From Echinostoma caproni (Eukaryota; Platyhelminthes; Trematoda; Plagiorchiida; Echinostomatidae): a stretch of 64,000 bases of DNA. Shown here piece by piece: positions 49,191 to 60,613 of the stretch. The notes beneath the pieces were generated by a model. The model saw only the letters and a program-made list of their open reading frames with translations. It did not search any database and was not told the origin of the DNA. The stretch covers positions 22,348 through 86,347 of the forward strand of contig UZAN01039568.1 of assembly GCA_900618425.1 (NCBI GenBank), given 5' to 3'. Each line of letters starts with the position of its first letter. The first letter of the stretch is position 1. A program made the translations under genes and the position numbers.

Positions 49191-49496
49191 GTACAATACA
49201 CAAAGCAGTTTTCAATCACTGCAAGCACACTGCTAACTTAGGCATGACAGTTTCGCTATTAATCGAAAACTACTGAATCAGAATGGTTTGATTTGCAAAG
49301 ATTTCCCTACTCGTCGATTGTCAATTATTACTTGATAAGTTTGCATTGGTCATTCATACATTTAAACGTCGTCTGAGTGAGTTCTTCACCGAAAACCCTC
49401 CTTTCTTTCTTTTTTCGCGTCTATAAATATGCTACAGAAGGTGGGGAAGAGAACGCAATCAATCGGAATTTATGGCCCTACGGGGACAAGTTACCT

Positions 49497-49671
49497 GAAA
49501 CGGTTCTGTACCAGAGGGGACAGGGAAACAAACATTGTTTTCTCGTTCCCACTCAAATCGTGGAATGTAATTCTCCCCCATTCGAGGAAGGATCCGGGTC
49601 ATTAGACCAAAATCCTGTTGCGGAATGATATGAAACTTCTCATATTTTTTTGAATTAACGATTCGGTCTCA
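49497..49671 (-). CDS. Exon of the unassigned minus-strand gene
   Basis: The minus frame reads KKYEKFHIIPQQDFGLMTR, PRMGENYIPRFEWEREN and VCFPVPSGTEPFQ, and ends at CAG|GTAACT. The composition is convincingly protein-like. The left edge of the exon (in minus sense) is unclear: possible acceptors are AATATGAG and CGCAACAG. The frame is open back to a TGA near 49,680. The plus frame 49,377-49,628 on the other strand is regarded as its shadow. Phase does not match the 49,190 exon directly, so an exon may be missing. Confidence 0.45.
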
Positions 49672-50036
49672 CAGGCACCTACTTCAGAACATCAAAATAG
49701 ACTTCCACCTCAGCAACGTCGATCTGACGCGCACCACAGTCATACCTGCCATCAAGCTTTAATCACAGAAAAACGTTTTCCATCTCCATCAATCACTCTT
49801 ATTCTCTCTGCCTCTCCCGATTCTTTGCCATCGTCTGCTTCCTTTGTGTGTGTGAACCTCATCCGTCAGTCCAACTCACTGGTTGCTTTGCACGCGAGGA
49901 ACTCGATCGGCTGTTCATTCATCCGCTTCTCTGATGTATTTGATGAGTCATGTCTCACAGACGATCGTTCGGGTGGGTGGGTAAACGATCGGTTGGTTGG
50001 TTTATTGCTCAAGTTTGACAGTTTGACAGAACGAGC

Positions 50037-50162
50037 TCAACGGTTGACCCAGCATTCCCGAAAATAACTAGCGTTCATCCCTCTGGTGATGCTGTTCTCC
50101 TTTTTGTTGTTGTTGTTGTTGCTGCTACTATGTGAGTAGTGGTATCGTCGTGAATAAGCCAT
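50037..50162 (-). CDS. Possible first exon of the minus-strand gene
   Basis: An ATG in good context (GGAAAGATGGC) at 50,162-50,160 opens MAYSRRYHYSHSSSNNNNN, which contains an Asn run from the (TTG)n repeat, then KKENSITRG, closing at 50,037. A donor may lie inside. It sits in the CpG-richer stretch. Evidence is positional only. Confidence 0.25.
   Translation of the reverse strand: MAYSRRYHYSHSSSNNNNNKKENSITRGMNASYFRECWVNR
50105..50127. repeat. (TTG)n trinucleotide repeat
   Basis: Six TTG-type units and two GCT-type units. On the minus strand it would encode Asn and Ser. Confidence 0.85.
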
Positions 50163-50340
50163 CTTTCCCACTCGTATAAGTATTGGCAAAACTGATTTGC
50201 CTCTGTGTGTGTCCGCGCGCACTACTCGACACACGTCATAAACCGGCATAAAACCGACTTCCAACCCCACGCGGGGAAAACACGGACAGCTCAAGCCGTC
50301 ACACGGATTCCCAGGCTGCCTCGACTATTCCCGTGTAGTT

Positions 50341-51659
50341 TGTATCAAAATCCTGAAACAAAACCGCGCCCAAAGTAGAACTACAAGCTAGTTTCCTGGA
50401 TTAGAGAACCGGAATAAGAAACATATTGTTGTGTGAAGCTTTCCTGTCATTTAAGAACGTGATTGACAGTAAACTTCGTATTCGCAACTATTTGCGGTTG
50501 TTACTACTACAAGTCCCGAGAGAACTGAAATCCTGCCTTCAGAAAAGGTTAATATTGCACCCATCCAACTATGGGCTCAGAAAATGAGTCAAACTGGTTG
50601 AAACCCGAGTCGATCGTGATTCATCTCATACGATTAGGCCATCGAAAATTTAGGAAGTCAGCAAGCTGGATAGTGAAACTGGACCGATAACTATGTCACA
50701 AAATTGTTTATCATCGGTAATTTCTCTTCACTGGGTTAAACATTTGCTGGTATTATATAAGCCGCAACCATATTTGTCCGCGGAGTTCAAACCGTATTTA
50801 GAATCATCGGTCTACAAAGATGTAATCAAGGTATATTCACAAGCTCAATGGTTTCAGGAGTTAATTGAGAAATCTAAGTTTTTCCATTCGCTTTCCTAAA
50901 AAAGCAGCAATAAAGCACAGAATTGAGCAGAAAGAGATGAATACAAGTAGAAAAACACTGAGATTATTGATTGATTTGAACTGACTATACTTCGAAATTC
51001 GACTTCGCGCATAATCCTCAGGTCATCGATTCAACCATACATTCGGAAGCACTAGACTCGAGGTTCGCTCTTATTAGAGCGCATCAATAGTGCACCGTCC
51101 CGTTCGGGCTTTGAACTCCGAACCCATCGCATGGAAGGCGTGTACGTAACCACCTGGAGATTACTTGTTTTTGTATTGGTAGTACCCAAATCATACCGAA
51201 TTTATGTACAAGCGATGATATGGTGTGATGGTGTTAAAGAGTACATATTACGTTTTTCGGGGCTCGAATCGCAAACTCTCGTGTATGAACTCATGCGTTC
51301 AAGGTGATGACTATCGACTGCATAGCTCACAGAGTAAGTCTTTCGACGCCAAACTGGAAACTATGCGCCGTGATTTCAAGGAGGGAAACAAAAATACCAG
51401 GAACTGTAGATGACCTCGATAAAGACGAATTAGCTGTCCGGCGTTATGTATCTGTCATTAAACTACTTCATCATATATAAACGAAATTCTTTGATTTAAG
51501 TACCACTGATGTGCGGTGAGACAGTCTTGGTTTCACACATGTAATTTGTTGAATGCAAAAAGTCATGGATGCCCATATTTATATTTTAACAATTTGTGCT
51601 CTCTCTCTCTGACAAAAATTATCCTTAAATAAATGTAAGTGGGAAGAAATATTTTGAAC
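50341..51659. other. Gap with little structure
   Basis: Apart from the tRNA-like fragment and a CT run at 51,598-51,612, nothing is recognisable. The plus frames at 50,693-50,899 and 51,225-51,413 are unsupported. Confidence 0.3.
51096..51160 (-). repeat. tRNA-like sequence, possible SINE fragment
   Basis: On the minus strand GGTTACGTACACGCC resembles a tRNA A-box region. After about 25 bases, GTTCGGAGTTCAAAGC followed by CCGAAC makes a perfect six-pair stem with a T-loop-like TTCAAAG. No full cloverleaf or acceptor stem is seen, so a decayed tRNA-derived SINE is more likely than a tRNA gene. Confidence 0.35.
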
Positions 51660-53940
51660 GTCATAACGTTGAGAATGGACGACGGGGCCTTCAAATTTCG
51701 GCCGTGCTACATTTTGTGCTCCAGTGGATAATTTATCAACTTTTACGTCATATATTGGTTTTATTCGTTTGAATCAAGTTTTCTTTCATCGTTTTCATGA
51801 TCAAATACACCCCGGAATCTTGAAAGAACTTGTAACATTGTGTTATCGCGCAAAAGTGGCATTTTCTATCAGTTCAGTAGTCAAGTTAAAAATAGATACA
51901 AAAGATGCAGATCAGGTTTCCTCAGAAAACACCAAGCAAAACTGGCAAGTGACTTTACGTAACACAAAACCTCAGAAAATGTCTATCCCTGCTATTTGCT
52001 TGTCAAACATACGATCGCTTTTGGAAAAATGAGTGACTTCACGAAACTGATAAAGATGAAAAAATACCGTGTATTGAGGATAATTATGCTGCAAGAAACG
52101 TGACATCAACGACTCTTTGGTTGAGCTGGATTTCTTTGACATCAAACATTTACATAGCACCTTTCAGTCAAAATCCTGACGTACAGACGCTTGCTGATGT
52201 ATTTATATCCGAACTCCTTAACTACACAGAACGCTCTCTTTTTATTGTTAGTGGTGATTTTAACCATGCAGATATTCATTTCTTGACTTCTCTCTCTCTC
52301 CACAATCTTGTAACTTTCTCCACAAAAGGAAACACGCAGCTGGACCTTATGTTTTCTAACGATCCTGACCTGTTGGCTTTGCAAACAGGAACCCCTCTGG
52401 CAAACTCCGATCATTTTATCATAAGTGTTTTGCCAGAAGATTATTCAAAAACAAATCATGGTACACTGACACGTACATTCAGCCGGAAGATTTTTCATAG
52501 GCTGTGCGACCCGGCCCACTTGGCATCACTGAGAGAAATCGTCTCTGGTACGAATTTTGGTCTGTTCTTTGATCCAAGTATCTCTGTCCAGTGTGAACAC
52601 CTCAAGAGTTATTTGAACCTCTGCTTTGAGATCTGGTACCCGATAGCCCCCACATACATCTGTCCCGCCAGATTTTCTTCTCCCACTTTGAAGACCCTCA
52701 GAAGAACCAAGGAATGGGCATATAAAAATCGTAATCGACTTTATGTAAACAAACGTCAATGCTGACTAAGAATGGGACCCAAAATCTTGAGAAACTCTAC
52801 ACTGAAACCCATCTTGGTGACCGTAATTGCAGGAAAATCTGGAGCGCTATGAAAAAACTCTGTGGAACGAAATTCAGACTACGCGGGCCTTAACCCACAG
52901 CAGATGAACTCAGCTGCATATTTTCCACATCAACTCAAACTGAAGTATCGTATCCTTATTTCCACTCAGTTGAGTATCATGAAGTTTCACGTTTGAATTC
53001 TAATCAGGTGCGAACACAGCTGAAGTGCCTCCAAATATCAAAAGCTTCTGATCCCGAAGGACTATGTTCAGTCGTCCTCAGGAAATGTGTGCATTATCTG
53101 GCGGAGCCACTTGCCGTTATTTTCAACCGCTGCTTTGAGGAACAAAACAATTGTCGACCGCTGGGGACCTGTGTGAAAAGAATTGTTCTTCACTCTATGT
53201 TGACAACCAGCCCGTTTCCCCAATAAATTATCTACAATACCTTGATGTCATTACCTGCCAAGATCTCACCTGGATCTCACATTTAAATTCTACTTTTGTA
53301 AAGATTTGACGATTGTGTTTCTTTATTTCTCGCTTGCGTTCTTTGAAAATTCCACTGTATTTACTCATCCGATTTGTATATTCTTCTTTTGTTACTCATC
53401 TTCTTTACTGCTTCCTAGTTTTATTTGCCGGACTTAGAGTTAAAGGTTACAGAATTCTACGTCGGTCTATTAAAATTGTTTCTCGCACAAGCAGTATTCC
53501 TTATTAACACTTGCTCAACTTTATCGCCGATAAACATTTTACCTCTCGCGATAAATGCTGCAACAATATTCTATCAGACACCACTCACCCATTACACACA
53601 GAACTTAAACAATGCATATCCACGTCTGTAAATAGATGTCGTTAAAAGCTGTTGTATGCACGTTCCACTGCTATCCTTTGTCCGTCATCCCCTATCTTTG
53701 TAGATTTCTGGCTCAATGGGAATCTGTTAGAGAAAAATCTTTGAATTTCGTACGCAATTGATATTCATTTTCAAACTTCTACTCCACATTCCTTTGAATT
53801 TACGATGCTGTTTTTCACTTTTTTGTGAATTTATGCGACGATAAATTTTCTTGGAGTGCAAGAAGCTGAGAATCCATCCATTAGAATGAATAAAGCGATT
53901 TTTGACTTTCACTTGATTTGACTTGACGTGACTTGAATGT
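51660..53940 (+). mobile_element. CR1-like LINE with endonuclease, internally deleted RT and 3' tail
   Basis: The element encodes an APE-type endonuclease and RT. The segment before the endonuclease ends AICLSNIRSLLEK (52,000) with MLQETW near 52,085. The main frame (52,100-52,765) holds SGDFNHADIHF (about 52,250), NTQLDLMFSNDPDLL (about 52,340) and NSDHFIISVLP (about 52,410), which are the GDFN and SDH residues of the endonuclease. The RT starts VRTQLKCLQISKASDPEGLC (about 53,010) and AEPLAVIFNRCFEE (53,105-53,150). It then jumps to YLDVITCQDLTWISHLNS (about 53,240), so the palm with the YADD box is missing. ISRLRSLKIPLYLLIRFVYS follows at 53,320. The sequence ends in a TTGAC-rich tail. Frameshifts and the RT deletion make it inactive. 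Confidence 0.85.
53901..53940 (+). repeat. TTGAC-rich 3' tail of the CR1-like element
   Basis: ATTTGACTTGACGTGACTTG and flanking TTGAC/TTGATT units follow GAATAAAG. Short repeated tails instead of poly(A) are usual for CR1-like elements. It marks the probable right end of the element. Confidence 0.65.
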
Positions 53941-56900
53941 CGGTAGAGAACTATATTCGTCGACGTTTCGGTTACCTTTCGATAAGCTTTCTCGAGGCAG
54001 ATTCTACAATCGAAATCACAGTAAAATAACACATGGCGCATCGATTCTTCGATACATTCCTAACATCATTTGGTCCTGATGTATTAAAAATAAGTGGAAA
54101 GTATTTTCAAATACAAATACCAATGTATAACTAAAATACCAACAACTGTTTAGCGTTGCTAAAGCATTCTAAGAGCATCTGTAAATTGAGAATTGCCACC
54201 CATTGATTTGCAATAATACTCCAGTACGTTAATGAATAACAGTGCGCGTATCCATCGGTTTTCACGCATTTCACAGTGCAGCAACTCTCATGTTTTGAGG
54301 CTTATCCTTCGGTTGCTCCAGCTGGCGGGAAGCCTTCATTCAATTAGCTCATCTCGCATTACCAAGCGGACATGTTCTGTATGAGGAAAATGTTAAATGC
54401 ATAATAAAATATGTTTGACGGATTCACCCATCATAATGACCATTTTCACTGGAATTTATTGCTATTGCCTGATAATTGGTGATCATATTTGACTACCATT
54501 GTGGCACAATTTTGGACCGCCACTGTGACATCTGGGTGTTTTTCTGCATGTTCAGGTTTTGCCGTTAAAATGCAGGCGTGTCAACTACTGAATAGTGTTT
54601 CTGCGTCACATATCAGTGAATTGTAGACAAACAACATTGTCGGTTGAAGAAGCAGGTGAGGTGGGAATATTCAAGAATGAATTGTTTACTGTAATTCGTT
54701 CATGTTGTCACGGTTATGCGTAACTGATAAACAACAATGGTTGTCTCATTGATGTTGGAAGGAAGGGGGTCCTAGTGGTCAATTCATCATATTGTATCGG
54801 CAATGATTAAAGGAACCTCAGATTCGACAGGAACAAGTTAGGTGGGACTAAAGTCAGTGAGAATGTGAACATATGCAGAGAATCGCAGCCGTCAAACAAT
54901 ACAGTTAAATAACGACACTATGCTGAATCCGGTCAAAAGATGACAGATACTGGTAGCACGACTAGCAAACAATTTGCTCTTCAAGCTGAGTGTTCAATTT
55001 CGCAGGGTTTCCCTTATCGGTCTAAATAGCGATTTACAGTTCAGCCCCGGATTGAAGTTTGCTTCTATGCTGTTGTTTTATTGCTTACCTTGATAACAAT
55101 CCTTTGGTGTATTTTGTTTTGTACACAATGAGTAAGTTTCAGGAATTTTCAGGACATTGATTAACACAGGTCAAGTATTTCTCTTGTAGAGCGATCAAGA
55201 GTCTTGATAGCGGTGGTTGATATGTGCGATTGACTGGTACACTGGCTAGTAGTAGTAACTCGAAAACGTTCGCAAAAGCAATCTTCATAATTCGTGGTTT
55301 ACATGAATTCATTCTTTTCCATAGATAATCGCGTTCGCGAGGGTTAAAGAGTGGGGCAGTTTTCTGATTATTCCTCAGTTTTCATATTCAATATTCACAC
55401 ACCCAGTTGCGGGGTGGGAGGTGGACTTTAGTAAATGAAGAATTTGAGCGGCAGTGCAAGCACATGACCACCGGGATAATGTCTTGCTAGCCTATACAAC
55501 TTCACCACCGCCACCCACTCTGCTAGTAGTGGTCCACAGACTGGATCGGTGTTAGCATAGTTGCTTCTGTTCGTGTTAAATAGCTGTTAATTGGTAACTG
55601 TTATCGGTGTATTTGTCCGATAATAATTGTGTTTACTGTGTAGCACGGATTACACTTGACGGCTTGGGTTTAGCAGATAATCCGGGGCTATTTTCTGTCT
55701 TTGTGTACAACTTTGAAGGGTTCTTATTGTCTATATACTAACACTGATTCATTAACAGTTATGACATGTGTATGATTGCTTTTATCAAACCTGTGTCAGA
55801 TATTTTCTCATATATGCCAACCGTTGTTGATGTGTTTCACTCAAGGTGCTCGAATGAATGCAACCCTAAATAATCAGATTGGTGTATTCCATGAAGTCTA
55901 TCATATAACTCACGTACAGCTTGATACGTGTTCCGATAGCAAAACAGTTATGCAACGAAGTGGGCGAGTTCGATTTCAATCTCAAGATAACTAGCACCTG
56001 GGAACCAACTAGGTTTGGCATTAGACGTCGGTCATGGGCTAATCGTCACAATGTACCTGCATCATCGAGGTTTTATCTATGCAATTACCGAGAATAATGT
56101 GAAGTGAATGAATAAGAACAAAACCTGGAAACACAAATCCCATAAGCAAGATATGAAGAAACAGAGGAAAATTTACCAGTGTGACAATGCAAGATATTGT
56201 TAATAAAAAAGGCAGTGATCGCACAAAAGAGACCGAACTTAGTGCAACAGGGTGCTCATGGCCTTTCTTTTGATCTGTCAAATAGTTTTTTGGAAGTATT
56301 CATCAGCTAAATAATTAACTTACTTAAACAGTAGAATTAAAAAGTAAACTAACACTAAATATTTCCGAACAGGGCAGCAACAGGTTTGGCCAAACCGCGA
56401 GTGGCATAGGATGAGACAGTTCGGCAGACTATCCGGAAGCCAAATGCGAAGCTCGGGCTGACGTTTTCCCCAAATTCCCTCCTTAATGGTTTTGGTAGTT
56501 GCGCAGCAGGCCTGATACTTTAAAGAAGTTAAACAAAAATGCACTTATTCCCGATATTCTAACCTCTAACTATATATGTATATATATACATAAATATATA
56601 TATATATACATATATAGACTCCACTTTGGGGATATCAGATGACCTTTTGCTTTCAAAATCGCTACGCCTTCAAGACATTACTCATATCTGTTGGGCACTA
56701 ACAAAATGGAATGTTGTAATGTTAGACGTATCTGTGGTTCTCTCGTACAGAAGTCATCACTTTATATTCCGCCCTATGGTTTGGTGACTTTTTGCAAAGT
56801 TACGTGCTAGGTGCACCCCTGTTCGGCAAAGATGGAAAAAGCACCAAGACTATCAGCATACGTGTGTGGCAAACGAGACTTCAATATTGGCCTTAATTGA

Positions 56901-59891
56901 TATTACCCGTTTTTCAGACACAGGGATAAGGATTACTTTCAGCTCGGGACGCTGCGAGATATGCGCGATAATAGAAAGAGAAGGTACGATCCAGTACGAA
57001 CTGACTATCGAAACTCCGATGAACAAGAGCAAACTAGGAGGTAATATCGAGAAATGACGATGACGGCAAACTCAAAAACCCGCTTGTTTCTATCTTTAAG
57101 TCGCCTTTGTCTATTTAAAACATTGACATCGTCATAGTTTAGCGAAAGATTAGTGACTCAAGTTTTACCAACAGGAACTATTGCTCATTTGGGTTTCCTT
57201 TCGTTGAAGAAATTAAAGTCAAAACTAAACAAATAACCTAATTATTTTAGTTCTTTTTGGACGTAAATAACACGTTGTGTTTTGATTATTTTATCTTCAT
57301 TCGCCACACCGCTACAGCCGCTTCCCGAAGAGCTTTCGAAGTCTGATTTTCATTGTTTTTATGCAAACTTTCTATACCGTTAAACGATCTCAAAGAGAAT
57401 TAGAGTATATTGATTTTATCGTTGGCAGAACGTCGTTTATGTACAGAATAGTCTTACATACAGTTGTATTCTTCACCGAATCAAAGTTAACATTTCTCCT
57501 TTTTCATGCTATCAATATGATTTCGATTAGTTTCAAAATGGGGCATTGGTTGATCGTTTGAGACGATTCTACCTGAATGGAATTGGGAAACATTTGTCAC
57601 TGAGAGCAAAGTAATAGTGAAATGTAAAACCAATAATGATACATTCACTAATGCCGTACAAATACAAAATTGAATCCCGATTGAATGTGCGATCGGGAAA
57701 TAGTTCATCCTGCTCTATGAAGTTTGTCTCATATTATTGACCTTCTACTGCTGCTTTTGGTTGTGGTTGGTTGGTTGTTGTAGTGGTTGGATTGTGAGAT
57801 ACATCAACCCAAAAATAATGACCACTGGGCTTACCACAAGTAACTAATTTTCCTCGACGAATTCGAATTACCACGTAATTTCACTTTCTACATTTGTATG
57901 TGAGATACTTCCAAATAATTCTAACTTCAGTAACTGTAGTATTCCTCTTTAGAATCTGATCATGCGTTGTCCAAAATATTTGTAATTCATGAAAAAACAT
58001 GGGATATGATTTGGAAATAATTTGTTTTTATTCCTTTTGTTAGTGTCTGGCACTGATTTGTCATTCGGCTCGATTTTAAATTGAATTGAAACAGGGTTAA
58101 GCGTAATGGCCTATACGGAGTACAAAATATGATGACTAAAAATCAATTTTGATTCAGAGAGAGCAATCATCTATCTGCGTAAGATAAGATAAAAAATAAT
58201 ATGATATGCTACAAAAGAATACATCCAGAATGCTCCCCGTGTCCTGAATTTGCGATAGCTCTACATTCAGTATGCCTTTATCAAGCAAAATTATTTTAAT
58301 ATACAAACTGTAGGTAGGAAGACGGTTTGCTTTTTGAGTCTGACTAGAGTAACCTACTCATCCAGTACAGTTGCAGATCAACCTTAAGTATGTGTTCGGC
58401 CTCCAAATAGATAATGAGTCCCAAACTCCATAAATCGTTTCCATTTCGTCTAATTCCGATCCATCCCGTATCATCCCATTTTACCCCACTCTCTATCTCT
58501 CTCTCTTTCTCCAACACAGACTCTCCCCACGTGTTCCTCACGCATCCCATTCAAACCCCTTTATTCGTCCCCTTCCGTCAGACGAATACGAAAAAGCGAC
58601 TTGCACACACCCCGCTTTTCTATTCCACTCACAATATACCCTTGTTAATTGCGGCAATCAGTCTTTTAACACTTCCGGAATTCATGCATGCAAATGCTTC
58701 TCGGGTTGTTTGCTTTCAGTAAATGCGTGTGCCCCTATGCGCACGTGCACGCGCGCGTGTGTGTGGGTGCATGCAAGCATACGCATGAATACGTACATCT
58801 GCTCTTAATCAGTCCAATGATCCAATGATCATCAATGTGTACCTGTAATTGTTTGTGCCCTACAATAATCATATCATCAGTCCAGGTGGTGAATGGACAC
58901 CTGCACGGATAATACCCCGGGATTCTCAATTCTATCGATCCGGTTATATGCCAAAAACGAACCAGAATTTATTGGTGACAAAAGCGACAAATACACCATG
59001 ATCGGCAGGCACCCTGAAAGTGAGAAGGAAATAGTTTGAATGAAAAGCATCACAGGACAATGCGCAACCACGGTTCACTTATGTCAGTACGTGCGGATTA
59101 TCAAGACCGATGCGGGTGAATATCATAGTACAGTAGATTATTACTAGTATCAGTAGTAGCGTTCTCCAACACCAAGGCACATCAGGCCATGGATGAGTGA
59201 ATTGGTTGAGGAAAAGTCTTCTTTCTGACTGTTTTGTGCCCACTCCGGATCAACCCGGCTTATTGAAGTCCATTCGTGATGCATGAACAATGCGAGACCG
59301 CCATCACGATATATATCCTAGGAATATAAATGAGGTGGTGCAACCTGATTAATCAGATTAATTTTTAAGATCTCTCTGGTTTGAAATCAAATACACACGT
59401 ATTTAGGAATGCGCTTGTTGAATGGACAGCGGTGTATTTTTTACGGAGGATTGTTTGTCTCATTTGGATGATGACACCGTTTATTGTAAAAATGTATTCA
59501 CTTCAAAAAGAGTAAACGTTGGTAACGTTTCTTATTCGGGGTATGGAAATAGAGGTAATAATTCACAGAAAATTATAAATTTCATAAGTGTTATTTTGTT
59601 AAATTGTTTCCGCTTAAAAGCCCGTCTTTGAAAAGCGAACTATTTCAGCTGCACCCATGGATCTACTTGCTCATATCTCATGAAGCTGTCTTTTAAAACT
59701 TTGCACGTTTTTTGCAAAAGAACAGTGAAAGACGAAGAATTTGGTGAAGCGTAACAAAGATCACAAAACATCTGTTGCCTTTCAGCTGAGAATCACCGGA
59801 AGCGCTTACCTTTTGTGTTCCTTATGGAACTACAACTGTCGAACTTCATGCTAGGTGGTGCGATGGGTGACAGACATTTTGAGATTATGTG
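53941..59891. other. Intergenic DNA with microsatellites
   Basis: No gene could be supported. The plus frame 56,866-57,057 is faintly reminiscent of a Copia core segment but lacks a motif. A pyrimidine-rich stretch at 58,440-58,580 creates long open frames on both strands. GT/GTTG-rich runs occur near 57,760-57,790 and CGCGTGTG near 58,745-58,770. Confidence 0.3.
56571..56616. repeat. (TA)n / TATACA microsatellite
   Basis: Alternating TA with ACATA interruptions over about 45 bases, partly palindromic. Confidence 0.9.
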
Positions 59892-60066
59892 TCATAAGAC
59901 CTTACTCCGGGCTCTCGAAGCGCAGCTCAATGAATAGAGATGCGCGACAGAATGTCCCTCTATTAGTATTCTCGCAACTGGAAACGATACGAGGCTTTGC
60001 GGGTGACGAACAACGGCGGGGAATACGGGACAAGGGTCAGCGAGGAAACACTGACATACAAGTATT
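59892..60066 (-). CDS. Membrane-protein segment, possible terminal exon
   Basis: A pyrimidine-rich acceptor, AACCCCTACCCACAG, is followed in the expected phase by ILVCQCFLADPCPVFPAVV and about 35 more codons to TGA. Composition is less convincing than in the other exons. Confidence 0.4.
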
Positions 60067-60613
60067 CTGTGGGTAGGGGTTGAAGTTAAACCAGCAAGGA
60101 GAAACAAGCAGAACACTAAGAACCAAAAAGGTCCAGTGAGATACAAACACTCACGATAAAATATTATTGGCGCGGTTGCCAAGCGTTACATATGCATACC
60201 CAAATGTCGAAGTTTTAGATAGGGATCCCGAACAAATCGAACCACCACCGGTTGAAAACAACTCGGCTAAGATACATTGGTAAAGGTTCCCCAATAGAAA
60301 AGTCCACGGCGTTTGGCAAGCCTTGATTGAATCCTTCGTTACCGACTGAATGCGTCTCTGTGTGCCTAATTCCAAGCGCATACCAAGAATAGAGACAAAA
60401 TCCAGCAAGTATTGGAATCGTCCAGAGCAGTGATGTGCAGATGATGCGCTCTCGATAGCTCAAATGATTCGTCTCTTTAGTGAAAATAACTGGAATGCGC
60501 AGAAGCACAGAAACATCACAGTATCAAATCCAACTTTGGTACGGATGATACTGAAAAATGTCAGTTTTGCTCATCGTCCTGAATCCATAAAGGAATGTGT
60601 AGATTAGCCGCAA
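59892..60613 (-). CDS. Compact four-exon segment of an unassigned membrane protein
   Basis: Proposed exons (minus): 60,613-60,535, 60,489-60,343, 60,266-60,155 and 60,066-59,892. The introns between them are 45, 76 and 88 bp. All three junctions keep the frame through split codons. The joined peptide starts LRLIYTFLYGFRTMSK and includes SYRERIICTSLLWTIPILAG and FCLYSWYALGI, a probable transmembrane helix after a basic segment. It then has a Gly/Ser/Thr-rich part (LFSTGGGSICSGSLSK) and ends with a less typical tail to TGA at 59,892. The first two exons look like one hydrophobic helix each. The true 5' end lies further right and was not found. I do not recognise the family. The last exon could be wrong, since a second frame is open there too. 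Confidence 0.5.
60155..60266 (-). CDS. Membrane-protein segment, third exon
   Basis: It enters after CAATGTATCTTAG, completing an Ala codon, reads ELFSTGGGSICSGSLSK and YAYVTLGNRANNIL, and leaves at the strong donor ATC|GTGAGT. Confidence 0.5.
60343..60489 (-). CDS. Membrane-protein segment, second exon
   Basis: Acceptor TGCTTCTGCGCATTCCAG, then 147 bases in phase with the previous exon. It contains IFTKETNHLSYRERII and a hydrophobic run of about 22 residues. The donor is TCG|GTAACG. It is the best exon of this set. Confidence 0.55.
60535..60613 (-). CDS. Membrane-protein segment, first recognised exon
   Basis: Acceptor CTTGTTGTTTTCAG begins 26 codons, LRLIYTFLYGFRTMSK to QYHPYQ, plus one base. 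The donor AAA|GTTGGA is weak, and the following intron would be 45 bp. Confidence 0.45.

Larger units (their letters stand above)
49672..50340. promoter_or_regulatory. GC- and CpG-richer stretch, possible promoter / first-exon region
   Basis: Base composition departs from the surroundings: CG dinucleotides are frequent (for example CGCGCGCAC, CACGCGGGG, GTCCGCGCG) and there are C-rich tracts and a (TTG)n run. Both strands are open over long spans: plus 49,654-50,067 after acceptor TTCGGTCTCACAG, and minus 50,037-50,294. Such a local change often marks a transcription start region. Because a coding-like exon chain lies on the minus strand just to the left, I infer a minus-strand start here. 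The plus open frame ends LTERAQRLTQHSRK and could alternatively be a terminal exon of a plus gene. Confidence 0.35.

Noticed and set aside
56866..57057. Resemblance to a Copia-type core (SDTGIRITFSSGRCEI)
   Set aside because: The protease, integrase zinc finger and flanking motifs are missing. The similarity is too short.
58414..58722. A 102-codon plus frame
   Set aside because: It is produced by a pyrimidine-rich low-complexity tract. The minus strand is open for the same reason.
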